This document shows, one piece after another, positions 35,556 through 44,204 of a stretch of DNA of 64,000 nt (the stretch's first letter is position 1; each line of letters starts with the position of its first letter). Made by a program: the position numbers and the translations under genes. The notes beneath the pieces were generated by a model that worked only from the letters and a program-made list of their open reading frames with translations, was not told where the DNA came from and made no database searches. The stretch is from NCBI RefSeq assembly GCF_026020075.1, contig NZ_CP102772.1:1302001-1366000 (forward strand), written 5' to 3'. The DNA comes from Bosea sp. NBC_00550 (lineage in GTDB: Bacteria; Pseudomonadota; Alphaproteobacteria; Rhizobiales; Beijerinckiaceae).

Positions 35556-35745
35556 CGAACCAAGCTTCGCCTGGCGTATTTCTGCTGGACGTGGGGCCTG
35601 AAGATCGGTTGGGCTTTGGCGAGTCTCTGGGATCGACCTGGCCGGACTTCAGGTGACGCTCTGTGTCGGCATGGTAGAGGTCGAAGAAGTAGAATATTGC
35701 CACGATGATAGAGGCGATAATCGCCGCAGCGCCGAAGCCTATCAT
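35479..35745 (-). CDS. possible small membrane protein
   Basis: 88 residues, starting MIGFGAAAIIASIIVAIFYF FD (one membrane span), then a Pro/Arg-rich tail. It overlaps the DUF982 gene's 3' end by 77 bases on the other strand. The membrane half looks real, the C-terminal part less so; it may be truncated by the DUF982 locus. Confidence 0.4.
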   Translation of the reverse strand: MIGFGAAAIIASIIVAIFYFFDLYHADTERHLKSGQVDPRDSPKPNRSSGPTSSRNTPGEAWFVKRACRNRARRPQTLSSRALPALRL

Positions 35746-35900
35746 CGCTCAAGTCTATTAGCGTACGGTCCCGCCGATAGGCAGGCCCAACCGCAAGCGA
35801 CGCGATCATCGCAAGGCGATTCGTCCCGGAGGGCCAAACCCGAGTTTTGAGGTGCATCAAAACGCGGCATGTTACGACGTGCCAAACCGTCGCAATTCAT

Positions 35901-35922
35901 TAGGGTAAATATCGGGGTAGAG
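35901..35922. promoter_or_regulatory. GGGTA repeats near attR (arm-type site candidate)
   Basis: AGGGTAAAT and GGGGTAGAG mirror the pair before the integrase at 5517-5540. Confidence 0.45.
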
Positions 35923-35973
35923 CGAATCGGACTCTAATAAATTCAGATTTTTCAGACACTTATATGGGAATAG

Positions 35974-35987
35974 TGGCGGAAGGGGTG
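35974..35987. repeat. attR: 3' end of tRNA-Ser
   Basis: Same 14 bases as 5383-5396, overlapping the acceptor stem and CCA of the tRNA. Confidence 0.85.
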
Positions 35988-36063
35988 GGATTCGAACCCA
36001 CGGTGGGCTTGCACCCACGGCGGTTTTCAAGACCGCTGCCTTAAACCACTCGGCCACCCTTCC
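35974..36063 (-). tRNA. tRNA-Ser(UGA)
   Basis: 90 bases including encoded CCA. The acceptor stem GGAAGGG pairs with CCCTTCC, the discriminator is G, the anticodon TGA sits at 36027-36029 in the loop CTTGAAA, the long variable arm GTGGGTGCAAGCCCAC is of class II, and the T-loop GGTTCGAATCC is standard. Its 3' end is the integration site of the 30.6-kb element; insertion rebuilt the gene, so it should be functional. Confidence 0.97.
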
Positions 36064-36427
36064 GGTGAGCGTTCAATGCCGCCCCGACATTCGATTTGCA
36101 AGAGGGCTTGCGTTTCCCGCTGCATTTTGCGGGCGAAAGGGCGCCAAGGACGCCGTCAAGCGGCTGGAAACACATGTTGGCGGACCGTGGCCTCCAAGCC
36201 ACTCGCGGTGGAAAAATGGCGAAGTTCTGTTCATCGGGTTGACAGGGGCCGCTTTTCGAACACCTTTGTGCCCGCTCAAGGCAGGGACGTCCTGTTCGGC
36301 GAGGCCTCGAACGCAGGTCATTCGCTATTTAACGGTCCCTTAAAGGAATTGGCCGAAAACTCGGTCAAGCCGTGCATGCGGCTTGGGCGAAGCCGTGGTT
36401 TTTGGCGCAGAAAGCGGAACGAGCAGA
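36064..36427. other. tRNA-Ser/rlpA divergent intergenic region
   Basis: No gene. It should hold the promoters of tRNA-Ser (leftward) and of the rlpA-dacC operon (rightward); I see no clear consensus. Confidence 0.4.
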
Positions 36428-37561
36428 ATGATGCGAGACGCCAGCTCTTCGTCCAAGGCGATTTCCAGCTCAGCCGGGCCGAATGCAGCGTCTCCTCCTG
36501 TCCCTTCCATTGCGCGTTTGGGCTGCGTCGTCCTGGCCGGGCTATTCGTCGCGAACTGCGCCGGCAATCAGGTCGCCGGTCGCCGGTCGAAGGAGATCGG
36601 CGCTTTCCCGCAATCGAAATACGGTCCCGCCAGCCCGCGCGTCATCGCTGAGGGCGAAGACGTGCCGAAGGGCGGCGGCCGCCAACTCGTCGGCAAAGCC
36701 TATTCCGTCGCCGGAAAGCGCTACGTGCCCTATGAGAAGCCAACGGGCTTTACGGCCGTCGGCACCGCGTCCTGGTACGGCGAGGCCTTCCATGGCCGGC
36801 GCACCGCCAATGGCGAGGTCTACGACCGCAACAGCATCTCGGCGGCGCACCCGACAATGCCGCTGCCTGCCTATGCGCGCGTCACGAACCTGATGAACAA
36901 CCGCTCGATCATCGTGCGGGTCAACGATCGCGGCCCCTATCACGGCGGCCGTCTGATGGACGTCTCCCAGAAGACCGCCGATGCGCTGGCCTTCCGCCAT
37001 CTGGGCACGGCGCGCATCAAGATGGAATATCTCGGCCAGGCCTCGCTCGCCGGCTCCGACGACAACCTCCTGATCGCGACGTTGCGGACCGATGGCAGCC
37101 CGGCCCCGATCCCAGGCACCAGCGCACGGACCATGGTCGCCAGCGCGGAACCCGTGGCCACGGCCCGTTCGCGCAGCGCCGATCTCGATACCCAGGCCCC
37201 GTCCGAGCCCGAGCCGCTTCCCGTCGCGAGCCAGCCTGTCGCTCAGGCCTATGCGCCTCCGGTGACGCGTACCATCGCGCCTTCGGCGCCTATGATGGCC
37301 ACGCTGGCTTCGACAAGCTCCACGCCCGTGGAGGCCACGCCTGTCCGTGCCGCGCCGCTCCCGCCGAGCCGGCCTTTCGATCTGGACACCATCGCTAACG
37401 CCGGGAAGCCGGTCGCGGTTCCCGCGACGCTTCGATCGACCTTGCCGCCGCAGCGCGGGACTTCCGCGAGCCTGCTGAACACGCCCGGGAACGGCCTCGC
37501 CAAGGGCCAGTCGGTCAACAGGCTTGCTTTCCAGGCCGTCCTGCCGCCGACGCGGAACTGA
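36428..37561 (+). CDS. rlpA: RlpA-like septal lytic transglycosylase
   Basis: About 377 residues from MMRDASSSSK. A lipobox-like LFVANC (about Cys44) indicates an outer-membrane lipoprotein. The double-psi beta-barrel (about 105-200) has TASWYGEAFHGRRTANGEVYDRNSISAAHPTMPLPAYARVTNL, interrupted by loops, and IVRVNDRGPYHGGRLMDVSQKTAD, with the catalytic Glu/Asp positions present. The C-terminal ~180 residues are a Pro/Ala/Thr-rich linker without a SPOR domain. It cleaves naked glycan strands at the septum. First gene of the conserved rlpA-dacC-tmk-holB-metG cluster. Confidence 0.9.
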   Translation: MMRDASSSSKAISSSAGPNAASPPVPSIARLGCVVLAGLFVANCAGNQVAGRRSKEIGAFPQSKYGPASPRVIAEGEDVPKGGGRQLVGKAYSVAGKRYVPYEKPTGFTAVGTASWYGEAFHGRRTANGEVYDRNSISAAHPTMPLPAYARVTNLMNNRSIIVRVNDRGPYHGGRLMDVSQKTADALAFRHLGTARIKMEYLGQASLAGSDDNLLIATLRTDGSPAPIPGTSARTMVASAEPVATARSRSADLDTQAPSEPEPLPVASQPVAQAYAPPVTRTIAPSAPMMATLASTSSTPVEATPVRAAPLPPSRPFDLDTIANAGKPVAVPATLRSTLPPQRGTSASLLNTPGNGLAKGQSVNRLAFQAVLPPTRN

Positions 37562-37609
37562 CGCCAATTCCCTTGACCTGATACCGGGCGCTCTGCTTCA
37601 CATCGAGGC

Positions 37610-38830
37610 ATGAGCGCCTTGTGTTATGCGAAGCTGTCTGCTGCGGCTCTGTCGCCGGGTCGGCGGCTGGGCAACGGCTTGCTCGTCCTGCTCGTCTGGC
37701 TGGGTCTCTCAGTCGCCGCACACGCACAGAGCTTCCAGTCGCAGGCTCCGTTCGCTGTCCTGCTCGATTCGGATACCGGCGCCGTCCTCTACGAAAAGGC
37801 GGCCGACGAGCTGATGGTCCCGGCCAGCATGGCCAAGCTGGCGACGGTGCTCGTCGCCTTCCAGGATATCGGCGCCGGGCGCCTGTCGCTGGATGGCGAA
37901 ATCGGCATTTCCGAAAACGCCTGGCGCAAGGGCGGTGCTCCCTCGGGCGGCTCGGCGATGTTCGCAATCGTCAACAGCCGGATCAAGCTTTCCGACATTC
38001 TGCAGGGCATCATCGTGCAGTCCGGCAACGATGCCTCGATCGCCCTGGCCGAAGCCATCGCCGGCGACGAGCCGACCTTCGGGCGCATCATGACTGAACG
38101 GGTGAGGGCGCTCGGCCTGACGAAGTCGGTGTTCCGCAACGCGACCGGCATGGCCGACCCGCAGCAGCGGGTCACGGCGCGCGAGCTCGCGCTCCTCGCG
38201 GAGCACATCATCAAGACCTATCCCGAGTTCTACAAGATCTTCGGCCAGCGCGAATTCACCTGGAACAAGATCCGGCAGCAGAATCGCAACCCGCTGCTGG
38301 CGATGGATATCGGCGCTGACGGGCTGAAGACCGGAAATATCGATGAGTCCGGCTTCGGTCTTGTCGGCTCGGCCGTGCAGAACGGGCAGCGCCTGATCGT
38401 CGTGGTGAATGGCCTGAAGACGGGGCGGGACCGCGCGAGCGAAGCCCGCAAGCTGCTCGAATGGGGCTTTCGCGCCTTCGAGCGCCGTCAACTCTTCGCG
38501 GATGGCGAGACCGTCGGCGAGGCCAGCGTCTACGGTGGCGAGAAAGGCCGCGTCGCCCTGCGAAGCAAGGGAGCCGTCAGCCTGCTGATGCCGCGGGGCA
38601 GCACGGAACGCCTGGCGGCGCGCATCGTCTATCGCGGCCCCTTGACGGTCCCGGTTCAGGAAGGCGCAGAGGTGGCGCGTCTCCTGGTCACGCGCGGGGA
38701 CACCAAGACATTGGATGTTCCGCTGTACGCGGCCGAGACGGTGAAGGCCGGATCGCTGCAGAGCCGCGCGCTCGACGCTCTGTTCGAGGCGACGACGGGC
38801 TGGGTCCGCAAAGCGTTCGGCCGGAGCTGA
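37610..38830 (+). CDS. dacC: D-alanyl-D-alanine carboxypeptidase (PBP5/6-like)
   Basis: 406 residues. The signal peptide ends near AAHAQ (residue 40). Catalytic motifs are SMAK (Ser73, Lys76), SGN (137-139) and KTG (239-241), followed by the beta-rich C-terminal domain of PBP5/6 (about 300-385) and a final amphipathic helix (VRKAFGRS region). It trims pentapeptide stems in the periplasm. It lies between rlpA and tmk, as is usual in Hyphomicrobiales. The exact dac letter is by convention only. Confidence 0.93.
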   Translation: MSALCYAKLSAAALSPGRRLGNGLLVLLVWLGLSVAAHAQSFQSQAPFAVLLDSDTGAVLYEKAADELMVPASMAKLATVLVAFQDIGAGRLSLDGEIGISENAWRKGGAPSGGSAMFAIVNSRIKLSDILQGIIVQSGNDASIALAEAIAGDEPTFGRIMTERVRALGLTKSVFRNATGMADPQQRVTARELALLAEHIIKTYPEFYKIFGQREFTWNKIRQQNRNPLLAMDIGADGLKTGNIDESGFGLVGSAVQNGQRLIVVVNGLKTGRDRASEARKLLEWGFRAFERRQLFADGETVGEASVYGGEKGRVALRSKGAVSLLMPRGSTERLAARIVYRGPLTVPVQEGAEVARLLVTRGDTKTLDVPLYAAETVKAGSLQSRALDALFEATTGWVRKAFGRS

Positions 38831-38839
38831 GCGGATCAC

Positions 38840-39490
38840 ATGAGCAGAGGATATTTCATCACGCTCGAAGGCGGGGAGGGCGCCGGCAAGTCGACGCTGG
38901 CGCGCGCGCTTGCCACGCGCCTCGGCGAGGCCGGCTTCACCGCCAGGACGACGCGCGAACCCGGCGGCTCGCCGAAGGCGGAAGCCATTCGCGAGCTGAT
39001 CCTCGCCGGGCAGGTCAAGGACTACGGCACCTTCGCCGAGGCGCTGATGTTCTCGGCAGCCCGGATCGACCATATCGACAGCCTGATCCGCCCGACGCTG
39101 GATCGCGGCGAATGGGTGATCTGCGACCGCTTCATCGATTCGACCCGCGTCTATCAGGGCGCGCTCGGCAAGATCGATCCGACGCTGCTGGCCGAGCTGG
39201 AAGCGGTGACCATCGCCGGGTTGATGCCCGATCTCACCCTGATCCTGGACCTCGACCCCGAAATCGGCCTTGCGCGAGCCGCCAGGCGTCGCCGGCCGGG
39301 AGAGGCGGTCGATCGCTTCGAAGGCGAGGCGCTCGCCTTCCATCGCAATCTCCGGCAAGCCTATCTCGACATTGCAGACAGGGAGCCGCAGCGCTGCGTC
39401 GTGCTGGATGCGACGCTCCCGGCCGAAGAGCTTGCCGAAACCGCCTGGGAAGCCGTAGGTCGGCACCTGCCCATCGAAGCGGAAACGTGA
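38840..39490 (+). CDS. tmk: thymidylate kinase
   Basis: 216 residues. P-loop EGGEGAGKST (Lys17), the DR motif VICDRFIDSTRVYQG, and the LID Arg-rich segment LARAARRRRPGEAVDRFE. It phosphorylates dTMP to dTDP. The start is 10 bases after dacC's stop; its stop overlaps the holB start (ATGA at 39487-39492). Confidence 0.96.
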   Translation: MSRGYFITLEGGEGAGKSTLARALATRLGEAGFTARTTREPGGSPKAEAIRELILAGQVKDYGTFAEALMFSAARIDHIDSLIRPTLDRGEWVICDRFIDSTRVYQGALGKIDPTLLAELEAVTIAGLMPDLTLILDLDPEIGLARAARRRRPGEAVDRFEGEALAFHRNLRQAYLDIADREPQRCVVLDATLPAEELAETAWEAVGRHLPIEAET

Positions 39491-40560
39491 TGCGAGAGAC
39501 CAGCGACGAACCCGACCGGCTGCCGATTGCGCCGCATCCGCGCGAGACGCTGGGCCTGATCGGCCACGAGGCTCAGGAACGGGCTTTCCTCGATGCCGTC
39601 ACATCGGGCCGCATGCATCATGCCTGGCTGCTGGGCGGGCCGGAGGGCATCGGCAAGGCGAGCTTCGCCTATCGCGCCGCCCGCTTCATGCTCGCGGCCG
39701 GCGATCCTCCCGCGCGCGCCGCGGGCAAGACCGATCTCGCCATGCCGGAAACCGATCCGGCGACGCGGCGCATCATGGCGCGATCGCATCCCGATCTGCA
39801 TGTGCTGCGGCGCATCCCGAAGCCCGACGGCAAGAGCTATACGAGCAACATCCCCGTCGATGCGGTGCGGCGGGTGATCGATCGGTTTGGGGCGAGTGCC
39901 GCCGAGGGCGGCTGGCGCGTCTGCATCGTCGATTCCGCCGAAGACATGGACCGCTCGGCCGCCAATGCGCTGCTAAAGCTGCTGGAGGAGCCGCCGCCGC
40001 GGGCGCTGTTCCTGATCGTCGCGCATGCGCCGGGGCGGATGCTGCCGACGATCCGCTCGCGCTGCCGGCTGCTGAGCTTCGCTCCGCTGGGAGAGGCGGG
40101 CGTGATCGAGGCCGGCCGTCTTGCGCTCGAGCGGATGGAGTCGCCCTTCGACGATTCGGCGCTGCTGCGCGCGGCGAAGCTCGCCGAAGGCTCGGTCAGG
40201 CGGGCGCTGACCTATGTCGATCCCGAGACGCTGGCGCTGGTCGAGGCGGTGAGGGCGAGGCTCGATGCGCTGCCGCAGGTCGACATTCCGGCCCTGCTGG
40301 CTCTGGCCGAGGATGTCGCCGGCAAGGCCGGCGAACGCGACTTCGCCGTGATGATCGAGACGGTGCAGGGCTGGATCTCGGACCACCTCCACGCGCATGC
40401 TGCAGCGCAACCGGCGCGCCTTGCACCGCTGGCGGAGGTATGGGACAAGTTGGGCCAGGCGGCGCGCGAGGTCGAGACCTATAATCTCGACCGCCGGCCG
40501 CTGGTGATGACCCTGTTTCATGATCTGTCGGCTGCGGTTTCCCGTTCGCGCGCAGCGTGA
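39490..40560 (+). CDS. holB: DNA polymerase III delta' subunit
   Basis: 356 residues, beginning within tmk's stop. Clamp-loader features: HAWLLGGPEGIGKASFAYRAAR (a P-loop variant), IVDSAEDMDRSAANALLKLLEEPPPRALFLIVAH (Walker B-like and sensor), and RSRCRLLSF with the SRC motif. There is no zinc cluster with four cysteines. It helps the gamma/tau complex load the beta clamp. The tmk-holB pairing is widespread. Confidence 0.95.
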   Translation: MRETSDEPDRLPIAPHPRETLGLIGHEAQERAFLDAVTSGRMHHAWLLGGPEGIGKASFAYRAARFMLAAGDPPARAAGKTDLAMPETDPATRRIMARSHPDLHVLRRIPKPDGKSYTSNIPVDAVRRVIDRFGASAAEGGWRVCIVDSAEDMDRSAANALLKLLEEPPPRALFLIVAHAPGRMLPTIRSRCRLLSFAPLGEAGVIEAGRLALERMESPFDDSALLRAAKLAEGSVRRALTYVDPETLALVEAVRARLDALPQVDIPALLALAEDVAGKAGERDFAVMIETVQGWISDHLHAHAAAQPARLAPLAEVWDKLGQAAREVETYNLDRRPLVMTLFHDLSAAVSRSRAA

Positions 40561-40578
40561 AGCGAAGCTCTCGGACAG

Positions 40579-42150
40579 ATGATGGCCACGGCCCCGAAAT
40601 TCTACCTGACGACCGCGATCCACTACACCAACGGGCCGCCGCATATCGGCCACGCCTATGAGATGGTGGCGTCGGATGCGATCGCGCGTTTCAAGCGGCT
40701 CGATGGCTACGACGTCTTCGCCATGACCGGCACCGACGAGCACGGCCAGAAGGTGCAGCGCACGGCGGCGCAGAACGGCCTTTCGCCGAAGGAATTCGTC
40801 GACAAGATCGCGGCGCGCTTCCAGGAGATGGAGCAGGCTCTCGGCTGCTCCTTCGACCGCTTCATCAGGACCACGGACCCCGACCACAAGGTCTCGACCG
40901 ACGAGCTCTGGCGGCGGATGGAGGCCAATGGCGACATCTATCTCGCCAAGTATTCCGGTTGGTACTCTGTGCGCGACGAGGCCTTCTACGGCGAGGAGGA
41001 AACGACGCTCCAGCCCGACGGTACGCGGCTGGGCGGGCAGGGCACTCCGGTTGAGTGGGTCGAGGAGGAAAGCTATTTCTTCCGCCTCGCCTCCTATCAG
41101 GACCGGCTGCTGAAGCTCTACGAGGACGTCCCGGACTTCATCTCGCCGGAGACGCGCAAGAACGAGATCGTCTCCTTCGTGAAGGGCGGGCTCGAGGATC
41201 TCTCGATCAGCCGCACGACCTTCGACTGGGGCCTGGCCGTGCCGGGCAATCCCAAGCACGTGATGTATGTCTGGGTCGATGCGCTCAACAACTACCTGAC
41301 CGGGACGGGCTTCCCCGATCCGGAAAGCCCGCGCGCGCATTACTGGCCGGCCGACGTACACATCATCGGCAAGGACATCGTGCGCTTCCACACGGTGTAC
41401 TGGCCGGCCTTCCTGATGTCGGCGGGGCTGCCGCTGCCGAAGCGCGTCTTCGGCCACGGCTTCCTGCTCAACAAGGGCACGAAGATGTCGAAGTCGCTCG
41501 GCAACGTCGTCGATCCCTTCGACCTTGCCGCGACCTATGGCGTCGACCAATTGCGCTATTTCTTCCTGCGCGAGGTCTCCTTCGGCCAGGACGGCAACTA
41601 TAGCCACGACGCGATCATCGGCCGGATCAATGCCGATCTCGCCAACGACCTCGGCAACCTCGCGCAGCGCTCGCTTTCGATGATCGCGAAGAACTGCGAG
41701 GGCAGGGTGCCGCCATGCGGAACGCTGACGGAGGCCGACGAAGCCATGCTCGCCATGGCCGATGGCGCGCTCGCGAAGGCGCGCGAGGCCATGACGGACT
41801 TCGCTCTTCATAGCCTGCTGGCCGATCTCTGGGCCGTGGTGGCGGAAGCGAACCGCTATTTCGCCGCCAACGAACCCTGGCGCCTGACCAAGACCGATCC
41901 GGCGCGGCGCGACACCGTGCTCTACGTCACGATCGAGGTGCTGCGCGAGGTCGCGATCCTGGTGCAGCCGGTGATGCCGGAGGCGGCGGGCAAGCTGCTC
42001 GACCTGCTCGGCGTCGCGGCCGATGCACGCAGCTTCGCGTCGATCGGAGCCGGACACCGCCTTGCCAGCGGCACGCCGCTGCCGGCGCCGAGCGCGATCT
42101 TCCCGCGCTATGTCGAGCCCGAGGACGGGCAGGCAGCCAAGAGCCTCTAA
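40579..42150 (+). CDS. metG: methionyl-tRNA synthetase
   Basis: 523 residues, the short form without a C-terminal tRNA-binding domain. HIGH (residues 22-25), KMSKS (302-306), connective-peptide segment with [13 protein letters not shown], and the anticodon-binding helical domain (360-510). Its last codons (AGC CTC TAA) lie in the left arm of the nested palindrome at 42140-42404, so the element provides the natural stop. Upstream gap is 18 bases. Confidence 0.96.
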   Translation: MMATAPKFYLTTAIHYTNGPPHIGHAYEMVASDAIARFKRLDGYDVFAMTGTDEHGQKVQRTAAQNGLSPKEFVDKIAARFQEMEQALGCSFDRFIRTTDPDHKVSTDELWRRMEANGDIYLAKYSGWYSVRDEAFYGEEETTLQPDGTRLGGQGTPVEWVEEESYFFRLASYQDRLLKLYEDVPDFISPETRKNEIVSFVKGGLEDLSISRTTFDWGLAVPGNPKHVMYVWVDALNNYLTGTGFPDPESPRAHYWPADVHIIGKDIVRFHTVYWPAFLMSAGLPLPKRVFGHGFLLNKGTKMSKSLGNVVDPFDLAATYGVDQLRYFFLREVSFGQDGNYSHDAIIGRINADLANDLGNLAQRSLSMIAKNCEGRVPPCGTLTEADEAMLAMADGALAKAREAMTDFALHSLLADLWAVVAEANRYFAANEPWRLTKTDPARRDTVLYVTIEVLREVAILVQPVMPEAAGKLLDLLGVAADARSFASIGAGHRLASGTPLPAPSAIFPRYVEPEDGQAAKSL

Positions 42151-42404
42151 CAAAACCCGGCGGGGTCTCGATGAGCTTTGGAGGAGTCGCATGCCAGGAG
42201 GAGCGCGCAGCCGATACCCGTCGGTATCGGCAAGTCGTTCCGACGCCGCAGGCGGCCCTCCAAAGCTCACCTTCGGCGCCGGGAATTCGGCCGCCCGCCG
42301 TGTCGCGGCGCTTGCCGATACCAATGGTATCGGCTTCACCCCGCTCCTGGCGGAGCGGTCGAATTGCCGGCGTCGAGACCCCGCCGGATTTTGTTAGAGG
42401 CTCT
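42140..42404. repeat. nested palindromic (cruciform) element between metG and tatD
   Basis: Outer arms 42140-42172 and 42372-42404 are 33-bp inverted repeats with two mismatches. Inside are two side arms: 42173-42184 with 42257-42268 (GAGCTTTGGAGG, perfect), and 42278-42294 with 42355-42371 (15 of 17). Each arm is capped by a palindrome GCCGATACC-N3/4-GGTATCGGC (42210-42231 and 42314-42334). The left arm resembles the reverse complement of the right arm, so two copies of one unit face each other. No transposase is present; it is a MITE/BIME-like unit of unknown family. Confidence 0.85.
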
Positions 42405-42406
42405 CG

Positions 42407-43207
42407 ATGCTGATCGACACGCATTGCCATCTCGACTTCCCGGACTTCGCCGAGGAACTGCCGGCCTATGTCGGCCGGGCGGAAGCCGCGGGCGTCGGGC
42501 GGATGGTGACGATCTCGACACGCGTGGTGCGCTTCGCCGACTATGCCGCCATCGCCGAACGGTTCGCGTCGGTCTGGTTCTCGGTCGGCACGCATCCCCA
42601 CAACGCCCATGAGGAGCTCGACGTCACGGCCGAGCGCCTCGCGGAGCTGTCGCGCCATCCGCGCTGTGTCGCCATCGGCGAAGCCGGACTCGACTACCAC
42701 TACGATTCGAGCCCGCGCGAGGCGCAGGCGCAAGGCCTTCGCACTCACATCGCGGCTGCACGGATGACGCAGTTGCCGCTCGTCATCCATTCGCGCGAGG
42801 CCGATGACGACATGATCGCGATCCTGCGGGAGGAGACGGGGAAGGGCGCCTTCCCTGCGATTCTGCATTGCTTCACGGCCGGCGAGGCCCTCGCCATGGC
42901 AGGTGTCGAGCTCGGGCTCTACGTCTCCTTCTCGGGAATACTCACCTTCAAGACCTCGGAAAATCTGCGCCGTATCGCCCGGATGGTGCCGCGCGAGCGC
43001 CTGCTGGTCGAAACGGATGCGCCCTATCTGGCCCCTGTCCCGTTCAGAGGCAAACGCAACCAGCCGTCCTATGTGGTTGAAACAGCGAAGGTTCTCGCGG
43101 AAACCATCGGGGTTTCCTTCGACGAGATCGCCCGGATCACCAGCGAAAATGCCCGCCGCTGCTACTGGAAGATGGATCATGCCGCGCCCGTCGTGCAGGT
43201 CGCCTGA
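42407..43207 (+). CDS. tatD: TatD-family metal-dependent DNase
   Basis: 266 residues. Metal ligands: HxH in DTHCHLDF (His6, His8), GEAGLDYHYD (Glu), VIHSREAD (His), LHCFTAGE (His) and LLVETDAPYL (Asp). This is the amidohydrolase TIM barrel of 3'-5' exonucleases. The AGAGG that should act as its RBS (42395-42399) lies within the outer stem of the palindromic element just upstream. Confidence 0.94.
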   Translation: MLIDTHCHLDFPDFAEELPAYVGRAEAAGVGRMVTISTRVVRFADYAAIAERFASVWFSVGTHPHNAHEELDVTAERLAELSRHPRCVAIGEAGLDYHYDSSPREAQAQGLRTHIAAARMTQLPLVIHSREADDDMIAILREETGKGAFPAILHCFTAGEALAMAGVELGLYVSFSGILTFKTSENLRRIARMVPRERLLVETDAPYLAPVPFRGKRNQPSYVVETAKVLAETIGVSFDEIARITSENARRCYWKMDHAAPVVQVA

Positions 43208-43216
43208 TCGCACGCC

Positions 43217-44020
43217 ATGACGCTGACGGTGACGATCCTCGGTTGCGGTTCTTCGGGTGGCGTGCCGCGGCCGGGTTCCGGCTGGGGCGCCTGCGACCCG
43301 GCCGATCCGAAGAACCGCCGGCGCCGCTGTTCGATCCTGGTAACGCGCTCAGGACCGGACGGCACGACGCGGGTCCTCGTCGACACATCGCCGGATCTGC
43401 GCGAGCAGCTTCTCTCGGCCGATGTGCCGGCGCTCGACGGCGTGCTGATGACGCATGACCATGCCGACCACACCCACGGCATCGACGACCTGCGCGGCCT
43501 TGTCCTGCATACGCGTCAGCGCATCCGAATCTACGCGGACACGACGACGGAAGCCTCGCTGCGTTCGCGCTTCGGCTATCTCTTCGAGACGCCGGCCGGC
43601 AGCTATTATCCGCCGATCCTCGATCTCGACCAGATCACGGCCGGACGAAGCCAGATCATCGACGGTGCCGGCGGGCCGATCACGGCATTGCCGTTCCGGG
43701 TCGAGCACGGGCCCAATTACGAGGCGCTCGGCTTCCGCTTCGGCGACCTGGCTTATCTGCCGGATGTCAGCCTCATCCCGCCGGCCGCGATGGGAGCCAT
43801 GGCTGGCCTCAACGTCCTCATTATCGACTGCCTGCGCGAGACGCCGCATCCGAGCCATTTCCACCTGGAGCAGTCACTCGAGGCGATCGCGACACTGAAA
43901 CCGCGACGCGCGATCCTGACCAACCTCCACATCGATCTGGATTATGCGAGCCTGTCCAGTCGCTTGGCGGACAATATCGATATGGCGTTTGATGGAATGA
44001 CGGTGGCGGCCGCCGCATAG
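43217..44020 (+). CDS. PhnP-like MBL-fold phosphodiesterase
   Basis: 267 residues. Metallo-beta-lactamase motifs: TILGCGSSGGVPRPG at the start, MTHDHADHTHG (His80, His82, Asp84, His85), VEHG, IIDCLRE (Asp) and ILTNLHIDLDY (His). This layout is that of the PhnP/RNase-Z-like cyclic phosphodiesterases that follow tatD in many alphaproteobacteria. The substrate is not shown by sequence. Convergent with nrdB. Confidence 0.9.
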   Translation: MTLTVTILGCGSSGGVPRPGSGWGACDPADPKNRRRRCSILVTRSGPDGTTRVLVDTSPDLREQLLSADVPALDGVLMTHDHADHTHGIDDLRGLVLHTRQRIRIYADTTTEASLRSRFGYLFETPAGSYYPPILDLDQITAGRSQIIDGAGGPITALPFRVEHGPNYEALGFRFGDLAYLPDVSLIPPAAMGAMAGLNVLIIDCLRETPHPSHFHLEQSLEAIATLKPRRAILTNLHIDLDYASLSSRLADNIDMAFDGMTVAAAA

Positions 44021-44057
44021 GCCAAGGGAACCAGCCGCCTCTCCGGGCAGCAAGATA

Positions 44058-44085
44058 GTTCCATAATATGTCTTATGCGAATCCA
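44058..44085. promoter_or_regulatory. dif-like (XerCD) site candidate
   Basis: TAGTTCCATAA, hexamer TATGTC, TTATGCGAATC (about 44058-44085). CATAA/TTATG around exactly six bases is the core of chromosomal dif sites (E. coli: CATAA-TGTATA-TTATG). It sits between convergent genes, outside any coding region. The left outer arm is a weaker match. Confidence 0.5.
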
Positions 44086-44204
44086 GGCTACCCCCTGCGC
44101 TGACCAGTCCGGTACCGGGTCATAACTACCGGCAAGCCCCGTCAGCCGCCTTTCGGGCCGCTGACGGAGATTGTCTTCAAGCTGGAGAACTCCAGCTCCT
44201 GCCC

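Larger units (their letters stand above)
5383..35987. mobile_element. integrative element inserted at tRNA-Ser(UGA)
   Basis: It is bounded by 14-bp direct repeats (5383-5396 and 35974-35987) that reproduce the tRNA 3' end. It carries a tyrosine integrase at the distal end reading inward, an AlpA-like regulator, a large primase/helicase-like protein, a serine recombinase and ~22 kb of decayed cargo. No conjugation (T4SS, relaxase) or capsid genes are seen, so it is a genomic island or satellite-like element, not a complete ICE or prophage. Backbone on the left (HlyD pair) would rejoin tRNA-Ser and rlpA on excision. Confidence 0.85.

Noticed and set aside
35872..36057. Minus-strand ORF starting MAEWFKAAVLKTAVGASPPW
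   Set aside because: It is the tRNA-Ser gene translated; this peptide is a well-known artefact.
37709..39466. 585-residue minus frame
   Set aside because: Antisense shadow of dacC and tmk in high-GC DNA.
39973..42339. 788-residue minus frame
   Set aside because: Antisense shadow of holB and metG; no domains, runs through the palindromic element.
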